Under the pieces are notes generated by a model. It searched no databases. It had not been told where the DNA came from and was given only the letters and a program-made list of their open reading frames with translations. A stretch of 64,000 nt of DNA, taken from contig NZ_CP042910.1 in NCBI RefSeq assembly GCF_008298035.1, positions 248,001 through 312,000 on the forward strand, written 5' to 3'. Below are positions 48,212 through 57,709 of the stretch, piece after piece. Position numbers and translations under genes: made by a program. Every line of letters begins with the position of its first letter. Within the stretch, counting starts at the first letter, position 1. The DNA comes from Gimesia maris. Lineage in GTDB: Bacteria > Planctomycetota > Planctomycetia > Planctomycetales > Planctomycetaceae.

Positions 48212-48874
48212 ATGATCGACATCTTTCTGCTGGCTATAATGGGGATCGTGATCTGGTGTGTCGCCAGTGAAGGCGCCTGGGGAGCCGGCTTCATCTTTGT
48301 CTCCGTGCTGCTGGCGGGTCTGCTGGCGATGAACTTTTTTGAACCCCTGGCGACATTACTGACTAACCATGTTTCGGGTTCCAGTTCGTGGCAGCAGCGG
48401 TGGGACATCATTGCCCTGGTGGGGTTGTTTGTGGGTTTCATCTTTCTGTTTCGAGAGGTCACCGTGCGCATTGCGCCCGCATACATGCAGGTGCATCCGC
48501 TGGTTCACGAAGTAGCCCGCTGGGGCTTTGCCGCGATGACCGGTTACATCGCGATGGCATTTCTGCTGACCGCCTTGCACACCGCACCGCTGCCTCGCGA
48601 GTTTGCCGGATTTACTCCTGAACGCAATAACTTTTTTAGCGTGTTGGCGCCGGACCGGGAATGGCTGGGATTCACTCAGTATGTTTCGGAGAAATCGATG
48701 CGCAAAGGGACGTTCGGGCATCTGTTTGACGGACCGGAATACTCATTCCCCAAGCAGGATAATAAGATCTGGCCTTCATTTCCGATTCGCTATGCGACGC
48801 GCAGAGCAGAGGGTGGTGCAGGGGGAGCCGCGGCGAGACCATCGGCCGGAGACAAGGCGGACCGTTCTTTCTGA
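48212..48874 (+). CDS. CvpA-like membrane protein
   Basis: 220 residues with four predicted helices (about 2-20, 24-45, 70-90 and 108-130). The first, DIFLLAIMGIVIWCVASEGA, resembles CvpA-family proteins. A soluble C-terminal tail (from about 135) ends in Ala/Gly. In Enterobacteria CvpA is linked to colicin V production; elsewhere its role is unclear. It follows the ATPase gene by 85 bp. Confidence 0.65.
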   Translation: MIDIFLLAIMGIVIWCVASEGAWGAGFIFVSVLLAGLLAMNFFEPLATLLTNHVSGSSSWQQRWDIIALVGLFVGFIFLFREVTVRIAPAYMQVHPLVHEVARWGFAAMTGYIAMAFLLTALHTAPLPREFAGFTPERNNFFSVLAPDREWLGFTQYVSEKSMRKGTFGHLFDGPEYSFPKQDNKIWPSFPIRYATRRAEGGAGGAAARPSAGDKADRSF

Positions 48875-48898
48875 GGCGGATCGGCCTGAAAGCCGGGT

Positions 48899-49519
48899 TT
48901 AACTCTGTTGATTTTGAAACAGTCGGACCAGTTGCGGGATGAAGCGTTCGAAAGCGCGGGCACGATGGCTGAGATGCTGTTTGACGATTGGCGCCAGTTC
49001 TCCAAATGTTTTATGCAATTCGATGATTTCGAAATAGGGATCATAGCCGAATCCGTTCTGTCCGCGCGGGGCTTGTGTCATCCGTCCCCGGCAGCGGGCT
49101 TCGACCTGCAGGCAGATTTCTCCTGTGGGATCTGAGAGCGCGACGTTACAGACATAGGCGGCGGTTCGTTTTTCCAGGGGAACGCCACTCAGTTCCTGCA
49201 GCATCTTTTCGTTGTTCTTTTCATCGGTTGCATTCTCGCCACTGAAGCGGGCGGAATAGATTCCCGGGGCACCATCAAGGACATCGATCATGAGTCCGCT
49301 GTCTTCACCAATAGTCCAGTGTGAGAGGGTGCGCGCTGTCTGCGCAGCTTTTTTGGCCGCGTTCTCGCCGAAGGTGCTGCCGTCCTCGACGACTTCTTCT
49401 GCTTCCGGGAAATCGGCTACGCTCTGAACCTGGATGCCATGCGGGGCCAGGAGCTCGGAAATTTCACCTGCTTTTTTCTGATTACGACTGGCGAGAACGA
49501 TGATTGGATAATGAGACAT
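48899..49519 (-). CDS. rdgB: Non-canonical purine NTP pyrophosphatase RdgB/HAM1
   Basis: 206 residues from the ATG at 49519. Hydrolyses dITP and XTP to monophosphates and so keeps them out of DNA. Signatures: VLASRNQKKAGEISELL at the N-terminus, TFGENAAKKA, the metal-binding GEDSGLMIDVLDGAPGIYSA, and QNGFGYDPYF near 155. The length fits the family. Confidence 0.93.
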   Translation of the reverse strand: MSHYPIIVLASRNQKKAGEISELLAPHGIQVQSVADFPEAEEVVEDGSTFGENAAKKAAQTARTLSHWTIGEDSGLMIDVLDGAPGIYSARFSGENATDEKNNEKMLQELSGVPLEKRTAAYVCNVALSDPTGEICLQVEARCRGRMTQAPRGQNGFGYDPYFEIIELHKTFGELAPIVKQHLSHRARAFERFIPQLVRLFQNQQS

Positions 49520-49665
49520 GGAACTGTTTTCAAAAGAGACATCAATCAAAGGCGACGAACGCGAGAAGGCGCGGCGCAAAAAAGAAGCCTTCCCGAATTC
49601 TGGCACTTTATCAGGCCTGATTAGCAGAGGGAAGGCTGTCGCGATGGTTGACTTGATCCGGAAGC

Positions 49666-50736
49666 TTACTTTACTTTGGGAACCTGTATCAATACAGGTT
49701 TGGGATCGAAGACCCAGGAAGCCAAGGGGGGGGCACCAGGTGAAGTTCCGGGGATGATAAAGTACTCGGACGTCATGGCTTTGACACCTGTTTCCGGGTG
49801 TGGTCTCATTTTCGAGCCAAACAGTTTGGCATAAGGCTCAATGCGAGGATCGTCTGGTCCTTTGAACGAGCCGACGGTTACAATCGAGCGGTATTTTTCA
49901 TGGAGCACGTAGGCATCGATGTCTGTTGCATTCCCGGCAGGAAAGCCATATTTTTTCGCTTCACGCAAGGCCTTTGTTAAGAGCCAGGCATTTTGTGCGG
50001 CTATGTCCAGACTGTTGCTGAGTTCTTCTGATTCAGAGGCATTGGTAAATCGTGAAGTGGCTGTTTCGGTGACCGAATTTCCATAAAAGGAGGCGACGAC
50101 CAGAGAGTAGTTGCCTTTGTTATTCAGCAGCGAGAATTCGACGCCGGAGTTGAGCTTGGCGATCAGGGGATCCTGTTTTCGCTGGGCAACTTCCTGGGGC
50201 GAAAGCAGCGGGTTGATGGTGAGGAACGCACCGCTCAGAGGCCCGGGCTGACCGGGAGTTTTTTTGTAGACTCCATTTTCAGTAATGACTTCGGGTTGGA
50301 AGTGTTTGATGTATTTGAGAGTCTTCTGTGCGACTTCATCTTCGCTGTCGGAATAGTTGCCGGCGATCACCGAAATCATGGCGCGCTGTGCGGCATAACT
50401 GCGACGTTCTTCCCGACCCAGACGGTCGAGCGTGTTGAACCGTTGGATGACGGATTCCTGACTGAAGGTGTAGGCAGGAATGCCGCGTTTGCGGAGTTCG
50501 TAAACCAGTTCATCGGCTGCTTCCTGGGCGCTTAAGCCTTTGGATCGCCTGCTTTCAGGGATATCGCGCAGACTGGCGACCATGATCATCCATGGCCCGT
50601 GGCGTTTGGTCAGCTTGTATTTCTTACCTTTGACGGCTTCGATGCGCGCCTCTGCGACAGGCAGAAAACTGGTCGCGCAGACCGTCATGGCGATGGTAAG
50701 AATCAGACATTGTTTAAACAGTCGCATGGTCCGCAT
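49666..50736 (-). CDS. Secreted SPOR-like repeat protein
   Basis: 356 residues, start supported by GAAGGGA. Signal peptide (LFKQCLILTIAMTVCATSFL). Two similar parts (about 45-150 and 205-300) each have a strand such as PWMIMVASLRD or YSLVVASFYGNS followed by a helix (EAADELVYELRKRGIPAYTF; AWLLTKALREAKKYGFPAGN), recalling SPOR-type peptidoglycan-binding folds. This assignment is uncertain. No catalytic motif is seen. Confidence 0.6.
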   Translation of the reverse strand: MRTMRLFKQCLILTIAMTVCATSFLPVAEARIEAVKGKKYKLTKRHGPWMIMVASLRDIPESRRSKGLSAQEAADELVYELRKRGIPAYTFSQESVIQRFNTLDRLGREERRSYAAQRAMISVIAGNYSDSEDEVAQKTLKYIKHFQPEVITENGVYKKTPGQPGPLSGAFLTINPLLSPQEVAQRKQDPLIAKLNSGVEFSLLNNKGNYSLVVASFYGNSVTETATSRFTNASESEELSNSLDIAAQNAWLLTKALREAKKYGFPAGNATDIDAYVLHEKYRSIVTVGSFKGPDDPRIEPYAKLFGSKMRPHPETGVKAMTSEYFIIPGTSPGAPPLASWVFDPKPVLIQVPKVK

Positions 50737-51077
50737 ATCAGTATCCCTTCTGAACAGCGTCCGAACCGGATGGATTTAAATTGAATGATTGAGGCTTAGT
50801 TTCCGACTTCATCCTGAAGAGAAACATCCGTCTGAAGTGTAGACGGGGGTCGTAATGATGTTGAGCAGCCTCAGACATGCGGCGGGAGTCTAGCAGTTAC
50901 GCAAAAATGAGTCCAGAGCTGATTTTTTCTACCGATTTATCAGGGAGAGCAGCTGGAAAAAGTGACAGGAACGGAGTTGGCAGAGCGAAATGGTTTCCCG
51001 CGCCTGGAGAGTTGTCTATAATCTAAGTGATTGTGAAATAATAAGATATCGACTTCGTTGATTACGGATGATGATGT
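50737..51077. other. Divergent intergenic region
   Basis: About 340 bp between divergent genes; no further feature was recognised. Confidence 0.4.
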
Positions 51078-51773
51078 ATGCGTGTACTTGTGGTTTCCGA
51101 TGTCCATTCCAACTGGGTGGCACTTTCTTCGATTCAGGAAGAGTTCGACTACTGCCTGTGTATCGGGGATCTGGTCGACTACGGGACCGATCCGCTGCCC
51201 TGTATTGAATGGATCAAAGTACATGCCACTGCCTGTGTGCGCGGGAATCACGATCATGCCGTCGCGCAGCGGGTGGAAGCGAAAGGCTCTACCGGTTTTC
51301 GCAGGCTGGCATGTGCGACGCGGCCGCTGCATTGGGAACTGCTGGATCGCGTGAGAATGAAATACCTGGCACGGTTACCGATTTCACAACAGATTACGAT
51401 TGAGGGTGTCACGTTTTATCTGGTACATGGCACGCCCCGTGATCCCCTGGATGAGTATCTGGGTGATAACGAATCAGCGTGGACTTCCCGGCTGCAGGGG
51501 ATCAACGCGAACTTCATCTGCGTGGGACATACACATATTCCCTTTCACCTGGATCTGGGTGACAAGCAGGTGATCAATCCCGGCAGCGTGGGGCAGCCCC
51601 GGGACGGAGATCCGCGGGTTTCTTACGCGATCATCGAAGATGGCAAGGTCACGTTGAAACGTCAGGAGTATGATATCCAGGCAGCCATCCGCCAGATGGA
51701 AGCAGCAGGCCTGTCAGGAGAAACACTGGAGATGGCCTCCAGTGTGCTCCTTAACGGCCGAATGACTTCCTGA
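51078..51773 (+). CDS. Metallophosphoesterase (YfcE/MJ0936-like)
   Basis: 231 residues. The calcineurin-like metal motifs are in order: SDVHSN (D-x-H), GDLVDYG (GDxxD), RGNHDHA (GNHD) and VGHTHIPF (GHTH). Such enzymes cleave phosphomonoesters or phosphodiesters in the cytoplasm; the natural substrate is unknown. The gene ends close to fumC and converges on it. Confidence 0.9.
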   Translation: MRVLVVSDVHSNWVALSSIQEEFDYCLCIGDLVDYGTDPLPCIEWIKVHATACVRGNHDHAVAQRVEAKGSTGFRRLACATRPLHWELLDRVRMKYLARLPISQQITIEGVTFYLVHGTPRDPLDEYLGDNESAWTSRLQGINANFICVGHTHIPFHLDLGDKQVINPGSVGQPRDGDPRVSYAIIEDGKVTLKRQEYDIQAAIRQMEAAGLSGETLEMASSVLLNGRMTS

Positions 51774-51789
51774 CGATCCACGCTGGCAG

Positions 51790-53214
51790 TTAAGCATGTG
51801 GTTCGGTCATGCTCATTGGATCGAGGGCTTCTTTGAGTGTCTCTGCCGGCAGGATCTCCTGTTCGGTGCAGAGTTCTCGAATCGTCTTACCGGACTTGAA
51901 TGCTTCTTTCGCCAATGCCGATGCTTTTTCATAACCGATGTGCGGGTTGAGGCTGGTTACCATGGAGAGACTGTTTTCGACGGCTGCGTTACAGGCTTCT
52001 TCATTGGCTTCCATATTGTCGGAGCAGAGCCGCACGAACTCATTACTGGAATTGGCCAGCAGGTGAATGCTTTCCAGCACGGTGAAGCCCATCACGGGCA
52101 TCATGATATTCAGCTGGAACTGGCCACCGGCTGCCCCGGACATGGTAATGGTCTGATCGTTGCCGATGACCCGGGTTGAGGCCTGCATCATGCTTTCACA
52201 CATGACCGGATTCACTTTTCCGGGCATGATGGAACTGCCGGGCTGCAGGTCGGGAATCTTGACTTCATAAAATCCACAGCGGGGACCTGAGCCGAGCCAG
52301 CGGATATTATTCGAAACATTGAACAGGGTGGTGGCGATGGTTTTTAAGATGGCGTGGCATTCAACCAGTCCGTCGCGCTGTGCATTGGCTTCAAAATGAT
52401 CGGCGGCTTCGACAAATGAGATGTCGGTCAGCTTTGCGAGTTCCACACTCACGCGGTGACCGAATTCCGGATGGGTATTGATACCGGAACCGACGGCAGT
52501 GCCTCCCACGGGTAGTTCATACACGGCAGCCGCTGCCTGGTAGGCACGTTCCACACTGAGTTCGAGCTGACGGGCGAACCCGCCAAATTCCTGTCCCAGT
52601 CGGAGTGGCGTGGCATCGGCCAGATGAGTGCGGCCGATCTTGATGATCTGGTCCCAGTCTCTGGCTTTCTGTGCCAGGCTGGCGGCCAGTTTTTCCAGTC
52701 CCGGGATCAGATGATTGTGTATGCTGGAGGCGACGGCGACATGGATGGCGGTGGGGAACGTGTCGTTGGTGCTCTGTCCCATATTCACATGGTCGTTGGG
52801 GTGGACAGACTTCTCAGGAGCAAAGCGGTCCTGCCCCAGAATTTCAATCGCGCGATTGCTGATGACTTCGTTCACGTTCATGTTGCTCGAAGTTCCCGAG
52901 CCGGTCTGGTAAACGTCAATCGGAAACTGATCGTCGAATTTTCCATCGGCGACTTCGGTGGCAGCATCGATCAGCGCTTTGATCTGCTCATCATTCAGAG
53001 GATTTTTTCCGCTGCCGGCGAGCTTTCCGATGTCGCGGTTCGCATGGGCGGCGGCCAGCTTGACCTGACCCATGGCATGAATCAGACTGGGCGGCAGTGT
53101 ATTGCCGGAGATCTGAAAATTCTCAACGGCCCGTTGCGTCTGTGCGCCGTAGTACGCTTCTGCTGGAACCTGTACTTCACCCATCGAATCACGTTCGGTT
53201 CGAAACCCCGACAT
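51790..53214 (-). CDS. fumC: Fumarate hydratase, class II
   Basis: 474 residues. Interconverts fumarate and malate in the citric acid cycle. Signatures: the N-terminal FRTERDSMGEVQVPAEAYYG, the catalytic-base region GRTHLADATPLRLGQEFGG, and GSSIMPGKVNPVM containing the active-site Ser loop. Full length, no iron-sulfur site, as expected for class II. No other cycle gene is adjacent. Confidence 0.97.
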   Translation of the reverse strand: MSGFRTERDSMGEVQVPAEAYYGAQTQRAVENFQISGNTLPPSLIHAMGQVKLAAAHANRDIGKLAGSGKNPLNDEQIKALIDAATEVADGKFDDQFPIDVYQTGSGTSSNMNVNEVISNRAIEILGQDRFAPEKSVHPNDHVNMGQSTNDTFPTAIHVAVASSIHNHLIPGLEKLAASLAQKARDWDQIIKIGRTHLADATPLRLGQEFGGFARQLELSVERAYQAAAAVYELPVGGTAVGSGINTHPEFGHRVSVELAKLTDISFVEAADHFEANAQRDGLVECHAILKTIATTLFNVSNNIRWLGSGPRCGFYEVKIPDLQPGSSIMPGKVNPVMCESMMQASTRVIGNDQTITMSGAAGGQFQLNIMMPVMGFTVLESIHLLANSSNEFVRLCSDNMEANEEACNAAVENSLSMVTSLNPHIGYEKASALAKEAFKSGKTIRELCTEQEILPAETLKEALDPMSMTEPHA

Positions 53215-53256
53215 GGTCTGTTTCCTGTCTCGTTTAAAGTTGTCAATTGTGAATGT

Positions 53257-53293
53257 AAAAAGAGCCGACTCCTCATCAGTGGGGAAGTCGGCT
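53257..53293 (-). terminator. Terminator after the PVC haem-protein gene
   Basis: On the minus strand AGCCGACT and AGTCGGCT pair, then CTTTTT. Placed between the haem-protein stop and the fumC start. Confidence 0.75.
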
Positions 53294-53352
53294 TCAATTC
53301 TAGCAAGTTGTCCTGGTTTCTCAATCGCCGCCCGGTTCGGGAGGAAAAATGC

Positions 53353-56300
53353 TCAGGGCAAAGGCTGTGAACTGCGGAGATAGCTGAACAGGTCGCGAAC
53401 TTCTTTCTCAGAAAGCTTGTCGAGCAGGCCTTCAGGCATCAGTGATTTCTTCTGCGGCAGCATTTCATCTATATTGTCGCGTTCCACGGTAATGCTCTGG
53501 CCGTCGGCACTGCGGATGACGATCACATTATTATCCTGGTCGGCGAGGAACCCGTTTACCGTTCGGCCATCTTCGGTAACAATCAGATAGGTTTCAAAGC
53601 CTTCGCGGATTTCGTTGGAAGGGTTGATGATATTCACCAGCATGCGGCCCACGTCATCCCGTTTGAACGAAGTCAGATCAGGGCCGATTTCGCCTCCCTC
53701 GCCAAACAGCTTATGACATTTGCCGCAGTTCTTCTGGAACAGCTTTTCGCCGGCGTAGCGATCGGGTTCTTCAGTCGCAGCCGAGAGCATTTTCTGTTGC
53801 GCGGCGATCTGCTGCTGCATCTGTTCGGTTGTGGCACCGGCGATGGAACCGAAATGCTTTGCGATGAGAGCGGTAATGCCTTCATCACCGTAGACAGTCA
53901 TTTTGCGGGCTGTTTCAACGGGGACGGTGGCTTTATCAATTTTCCCTGCATCGATGGACCGAAGAAATTCATAGGCCCAGGGTTTGCGAATGGACACCAG
54001 GGTCTGGGCGGCACTGCGGAGATCGTCAGACATGTTCGGGTACTGCGCGGTGACCACATTGCCGATGGATTCATTCGGGTATTGCTGCAGGGCGCTGATG
54101 GCGGCAATCTGCAACTGCAGGTCACTGGAATTCTGTATGATCTTCAACAGGACGGGGACCGACTGCGGGACTTTGACTTCGCCGAGGATCTGGATCAGGT
54201 CGAGACGCTTCTGGTTATCGGCTTTGGGGTCGGCGACGATCTTCAATGCTTTTTCAACGGCTGCCTGATCACCCTGGCGCAGACCCAGCGACAGAGACTG
54301 TCCGCCATACTTTGACATGGCCGTGATCAGCTCCTTGGGGAAGCTGGTTTGTGAACGACCTTTCATGGCGGTTTCAAATCCCGCCATCAGAATCTCGGCA
54401 TGCGACTTTTCCGGAGCGAGTTCCAGCAGGCGGGCACAGACCAGCAGATCATTTCGTGAGCCGGTGGAAGCGAACCGCCGCATGATGCGTTCGAGAATGT
54501 ACTTCTCCACCAGCGGATACTGCCAGACTTCCGGCTTTTCAAAGTATGCAAGCAATTCTGCCCGGTTTTCGGCAACCCGTTTTTCCAGGGACCACCAGAG
54601 AATCAGAGGCACGTGCACATCATCCAGGTCTTCAGAGCGGCTTAACAGATGAAAGGCGATCGGCAGACCTGGTTCTGCAGGCAGCCGTTTGGAAGAACTG
54701 GCGAGCTGGCTGCGAACCTGCACGTGCGGTTCGGTTAAGGCAAGCGCGACGAGCTGCTGACCGATTTCAGTGGAGACCTGATGGTCATCACAGAGCAGCC
54801 GAATCGTCCAGGCTCTGACATAAGGATCGGAATGCTGTAGCGATTTCTGCGCGACGCTTTCATCAAAACCACCACTCAGGTTCAATGCCCAGAGTGCTTC
54901 CAGGGCAGACTGCCCGTCTGCAGAGAACAGTTTTTGTTTGAGTGCAGGAATCACACTGGCGTCTTTACGATCGCCGAACAGGCGGAGTGCCTGCTGGCGA
55001 AACCATTTGTTGGGATGGTCCAGAACGGTGATCAGTTCCCGGGAAGATTTCTGGCCGAGGTCGAAGGGAGCCAGCGGTTTCGCATTTTTCGCAGTGAGCC
55101 GATAGATGCGTCCATCGTCTTTTTCGACCTGGCCGGAATAGTGCTGACCGTGGGCAATCTGATGTTCGTACATGTCACAGAAATAAATCGCGCCGTCGGG
55201 ACCGAGTTTAATATCGACGGGTCGAAAGCGTTTGTCGGTGGTGGCGACGGGGCGTTGCAGGTCTTCTGTCTGATAGGACGATCCGTCGCCGGTGATCTTA
55301 CTTTCGACGACACGGCCCTGCAGCGGTTCGATTCCAAACAGGTGTCCCCAGTATTTTTTCGGTAGTGTTTCTGCTTCGTAGATAATAAAGTTGTGGGTGA
55401 AACGAGGCACGTTGGCATGTTTCATGGCCTGGAAATAACCGAAGGCATAGGGGTTGGAGAGAGGGCCGTGTTTACCGAAGCCTTTCTGGTAGTAGCTGCC
55501 TTGTGTGTAATGGAAACCACGTGTATTGCCCCCGTTGTGACCGGAATAGAGTCGGCCTTTGTCATCGAATTCGACGCCGAATGCGTTTCCGCCTCCCTCT
55601 GCAAAAATTTCGTAAATCTGTTTTTCCGGGTGATAACGCCAGATCAGCTGCCCCAGCGTCTGAATGGCTTCCTTGTCTTTCTGACCGGGCTTTTTGACTT
55701 TCCCGGAAACAGTACTTCCCTGGGAAGAGTAGAGCCAGCCGTCCGGCCCCAAGCGGAGGCTGTTGACAACCGAGTGTGTGTCTTCCAGGCCGAAGCCTTC
55801 GAGGTGCACCACGGGATCGCCGTCGGGAACATCATCGTTATCCTTGTCTGGATAAAACAGTAGATAAGGCGGGTTCAAGACCCAGACTCCGCCCCGACCT
55901 TTGACAAACGAGGAAGCGATATTCAGACCGTCCACAAACGTTTTATGCTTATCATATTTTCCATCGCCGTTGGTATCTTCATGGATGGTGATTTTGTCGG
56001 CCCCTTTTTCATGGTGTGGCGGAGGCAGGGGGATTTTATCGTAAACGGCGCGATGGTGTTTGTCTTTGCTGAGAATTCTCAATCCTTCCGGATACGGATA
56101 CTGCAGGTAGTTGATTACCCACATGCGTCCGCGTTCATCGAAGTTTTGAAAGATGGGTTGCTTGACCTCGGGCTCGGCGAGCACCTGTTCAATCTTAAGA
56201 TCATCGGGAACGGTAAACTGCTTGAGTGAGTCCGCCGGACTGAAGAATTCACCCCCTGTATTATTCGGTGGAGGCACCGGAGGGGCAGCCTCTGCTCTCT

Positions 56301-56358
56301 TACTTTCGGAATACGAGGCTGCCAGGACAGTCAGCAGAATGAGCAGTCGATGGTTCAT
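53353..56358 (-). CDS. PVC-type haem-binding CxxCH protein with HEAT-like repeats
   Basis: 1001 residues from the ATG at 56358; the annotated longer frame adds nine. A signal peptide (LLILLTVLAASYSESKRAEA) precedes a sorbosone-dehydrogenase-like propeller (about 60-440: FDERGRMWVINYLQYPYPEG, KRFRPVDIKLGPDGAIYFCD). HEAT-like helices fill about 440-840. A cytochrome c domain has the haem motif NCGKCHKLFG with a downstream Met-containing strand. These large proteins are typical of planctomycetes and are thought to oxidise sugars or alcohols in the periplasm; the substrate is unknown. Confidence 0.9.
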   Translation of the reverse strand: MNHRLLILLTVLAASYSESKRAEAAPPVPPPNNTGGEFFSPADSLKQFTVPDDLKIEQVLAEPEVKQPIFQNFDERGRMWVINYLQYPYPEGLRILSKDKHHRAVYDKIPLPPPHHEKGADKITIHEDTNGDGKYDKHKTFVDGLNIASSFVKGRGGVWVLNPPYLLFYPDKDNDDVPDGDPVVHLEGFGLEDTHSVVNSLRLGPDGWLYSSQGSTVSGKVKKPGQKDKEAIQTLGQLIWRYHPEKQIYEIFAEGGGNAFGVEFDDKGRLYSGHNGGNTRGFHYTQGSYYQKGFGKHGPLSNPYAFGYFQAMKHANVPRFTHNFIIYEAETLPKKYWGHLFGIEPLQGRVVESKITGDGSSYQTEDLQRPVATTDKRFRPVDIKLGPDGAIYFCDMYEHQIAHGQHYSGQVEKDDGRIYRLTAKNAKPLAPFDLGQKSSRELITVLDHPNKWFRQQALRLFGDRKDASVIPALKQKLFSADGQSALEALWALNLSGGFDESVAQKSLQHSDPYVRAWTIRLLCDDHQVSTEIGQQLVALALTEPHVQVRSQLASSSKRLPAEPGLPIAFHLLSRSEDLDDVHVPLILWWSLEKRVAENRAELLAYFEKPEVWQYPLVEKYILERIMRRFASTGSRNDLLVCARLLELAPEKSHAEILMAGFETAMKGRSQTSFPKELITAMSKYGGQSLSLGLRQGDQAAVEKALKIVADPKADNQKRLDLIQILGEVKVPQSVPVLLKIIQNSSDLQLQIAAISALQQYPNESIGNVVTAQYPNMSDDLRSAAQTLVSIRKPWAYEFLRSIDAGKIDKATVPVETARKMTVYGDEGITALIAKHFGSIAGATTEQMQQQIAAQQKMLSAATEEPDRYAGEKLFQKNCGKCHKLFGEGGEIGPDLTSFKRDDVGRMLVNIINPSNEIREGFETYLIVTEDGRTVNGFLADQDNNVIVIRSADGQSITVERDNIDEMLPQKKSLMPEGLLDKLSEKEVRDLFSYLRSSQPLP

Positions 56359-56696
56359 TAATCGAAATCCTTTTGGTTGGATCATGCAGTCGGTCTGAAT
56401 CAGATCAAGGTGGGATGGATGTACGATTCCGCAGGACAGCTTTCCTGTGGATTGATGGATATCGTGCAGAATCTGTTACCCAGTCTGCAGGGAGCGCATG
56501 CCAAAATCAAGTAACCCACAGAGAATGCAGTCTGGTTTCTCTGACGACCCTGTCATATTTCTTATCTGTTCTGGTGCTTTTCAAGTCCTCTGAAGTGGAA
56601 ACAGGTTCCTGTATTTACTTACGATAAATGATCGCCGATTCCTTAAAGGCAATCTGTGGTTTTCGTTAAATCGTTTCCATTCAGGACTATACACTT
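56359..56696. other. Divergent intergenic region
   Basis: About 340 bp; no gene, repeat or clear regulatory site recognised. Confidence 0.4.
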
Positions 56697-57626
56697 ATGT
56701 TAAAACGAATCATGCTGGTAACCATTGTGTTGAGTTTGTCACATTTCGTCTCGTTGGCAGGGGCCCAAAAACAGAAGACGGAAACTCATCCGCTGCCTGA
56801 TACAGTAGCTGATGACGCAAAGTTGCAGGAAGAGTATGCCGCGAAAGCATTTTTCGAAGGGCCGATCTGGGACCCGGCGGGCGAACGGTTGTACTTCACT
56901 TCATTCGTCGACAAGGACACGAAAATCTTACGTCTGGATAAAACGGGGAAAGCGAGCGTCTGGCTGGATGATACTAAAGGCATCAACGGGACATACCTCT
57001 CGGTAGAGGGGCGCATGCTGGGCGCGCAGGCTTATGGTCAGCATGTAATGAGTTACGCCTTCGGAGAGTCTGGACCAGCCGATACGATTGTGGTCGCAGA
57101 GAACCCGAAATGGAACCAGCCCAACGATGTGTGCCAGACACCCAATGGGAATATCTATTTTACCGACCCTGATTTCAAGAATCGAAAAACCAGCGCCGTG
57201 TATGTAAAAACAACCGAGGGAGAAGTGAAAAAAATCATCACCAGTATGCCGGTCCCGAATGGCGTGATCGCATCGAATGACGGGAAGACTCTGTATGTGG
57301 GCGACAGTCACGAAAAGCTGTGGCGCAGTTTTCCGATCCTGGCAGACGGAACGGTAGGAGAAGGTCGGTTGTTTTTTGATCCAGAAACATCACGCAAGGA
57401 TTCTCCTGACGGGATGAGCATTGATGCGGAGGGGAACCTGTATCTTTCCGGTCGGGGTGGTGTGTGGGTAGCGAGCCCCTACGGGAAATCACGGGGCCTG
57501 ATTCCTGTTCCCGAGTTCTGTTCGAACGTCACTTTCGGGGGAGCGGATGGAAAGACGCTGTATTTCACCTGTGCGAATAAAGTCTATAGCCTGCAGATGA
57601 AGGTGAAAGGCGGGCAGTTTCGTTAA
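56697..57626 (+). CDS. Secreted SMP-30/gluconolactonase-like protein
   Basis: 309 residues, signal peptide (IMLVTIVLSLSHFVSLAGAQ). Six-bladed propeller markers of the SMP-30 family are visible: FEGPIWDPAGERLYFTSFVD (metal Glu), NPKWNQPNDVCQTPNGNIYF (Asn), DPDF and KDSPDGMSIDAEGNLYLSGR (Asp). Family members hydrolyse sugar lactones. Export suggests an extracytoplasmic sugar pathway, in keeping with the neighbouring haem protein, which is divergent from it. Confidence 0.87.
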   Translation: MLKRIMLVTIVLSLSHFVSLAGAQKQKTETHPLPDTVADDAKLQEEYAAKAFFEGPIWDPAGERLYFTSFVDKDTKILRLDKTGKASVWLDDTKGINGTYLSVEGRMLGAQAYGQHVMSYAFGESGPADTIVVAENPKWNQPNDVCQTPNGNIYFTDPDFKNRKTSAVYVKTTEGEVKKIITSMPVPNGVIASNDGKTLYVGDSHEKLWRSFPILADGTVGEGRLFFDPETSRKDSPDGMSIDAEGNLYLSGRGGVWVASPYGKSRGLIPVPEFCSNVTFGGADGKTLYFTCANKVYSLQMKVKGGQFR

Positions 57627-57649
57627 GCTTCAGCAGGCGGTGATGAAAA

Positions 57650-57686
57650 AAAACAGGCGCTGTCCGGATGTGACAGCGCCTGTTTT
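57650..57686. terminator. Bidirectional terminator between SMP-30 gene and pilT
   Basis: AAAACAGGCGCTGTC pairs with GACAGCGCCTGTTTT; A and T flanks let it act for both convergent genes. Confidence 0.9.
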
Positions 57687-57709
57687 GTATTTGCAGGGGG
57701 ACAGCAGGT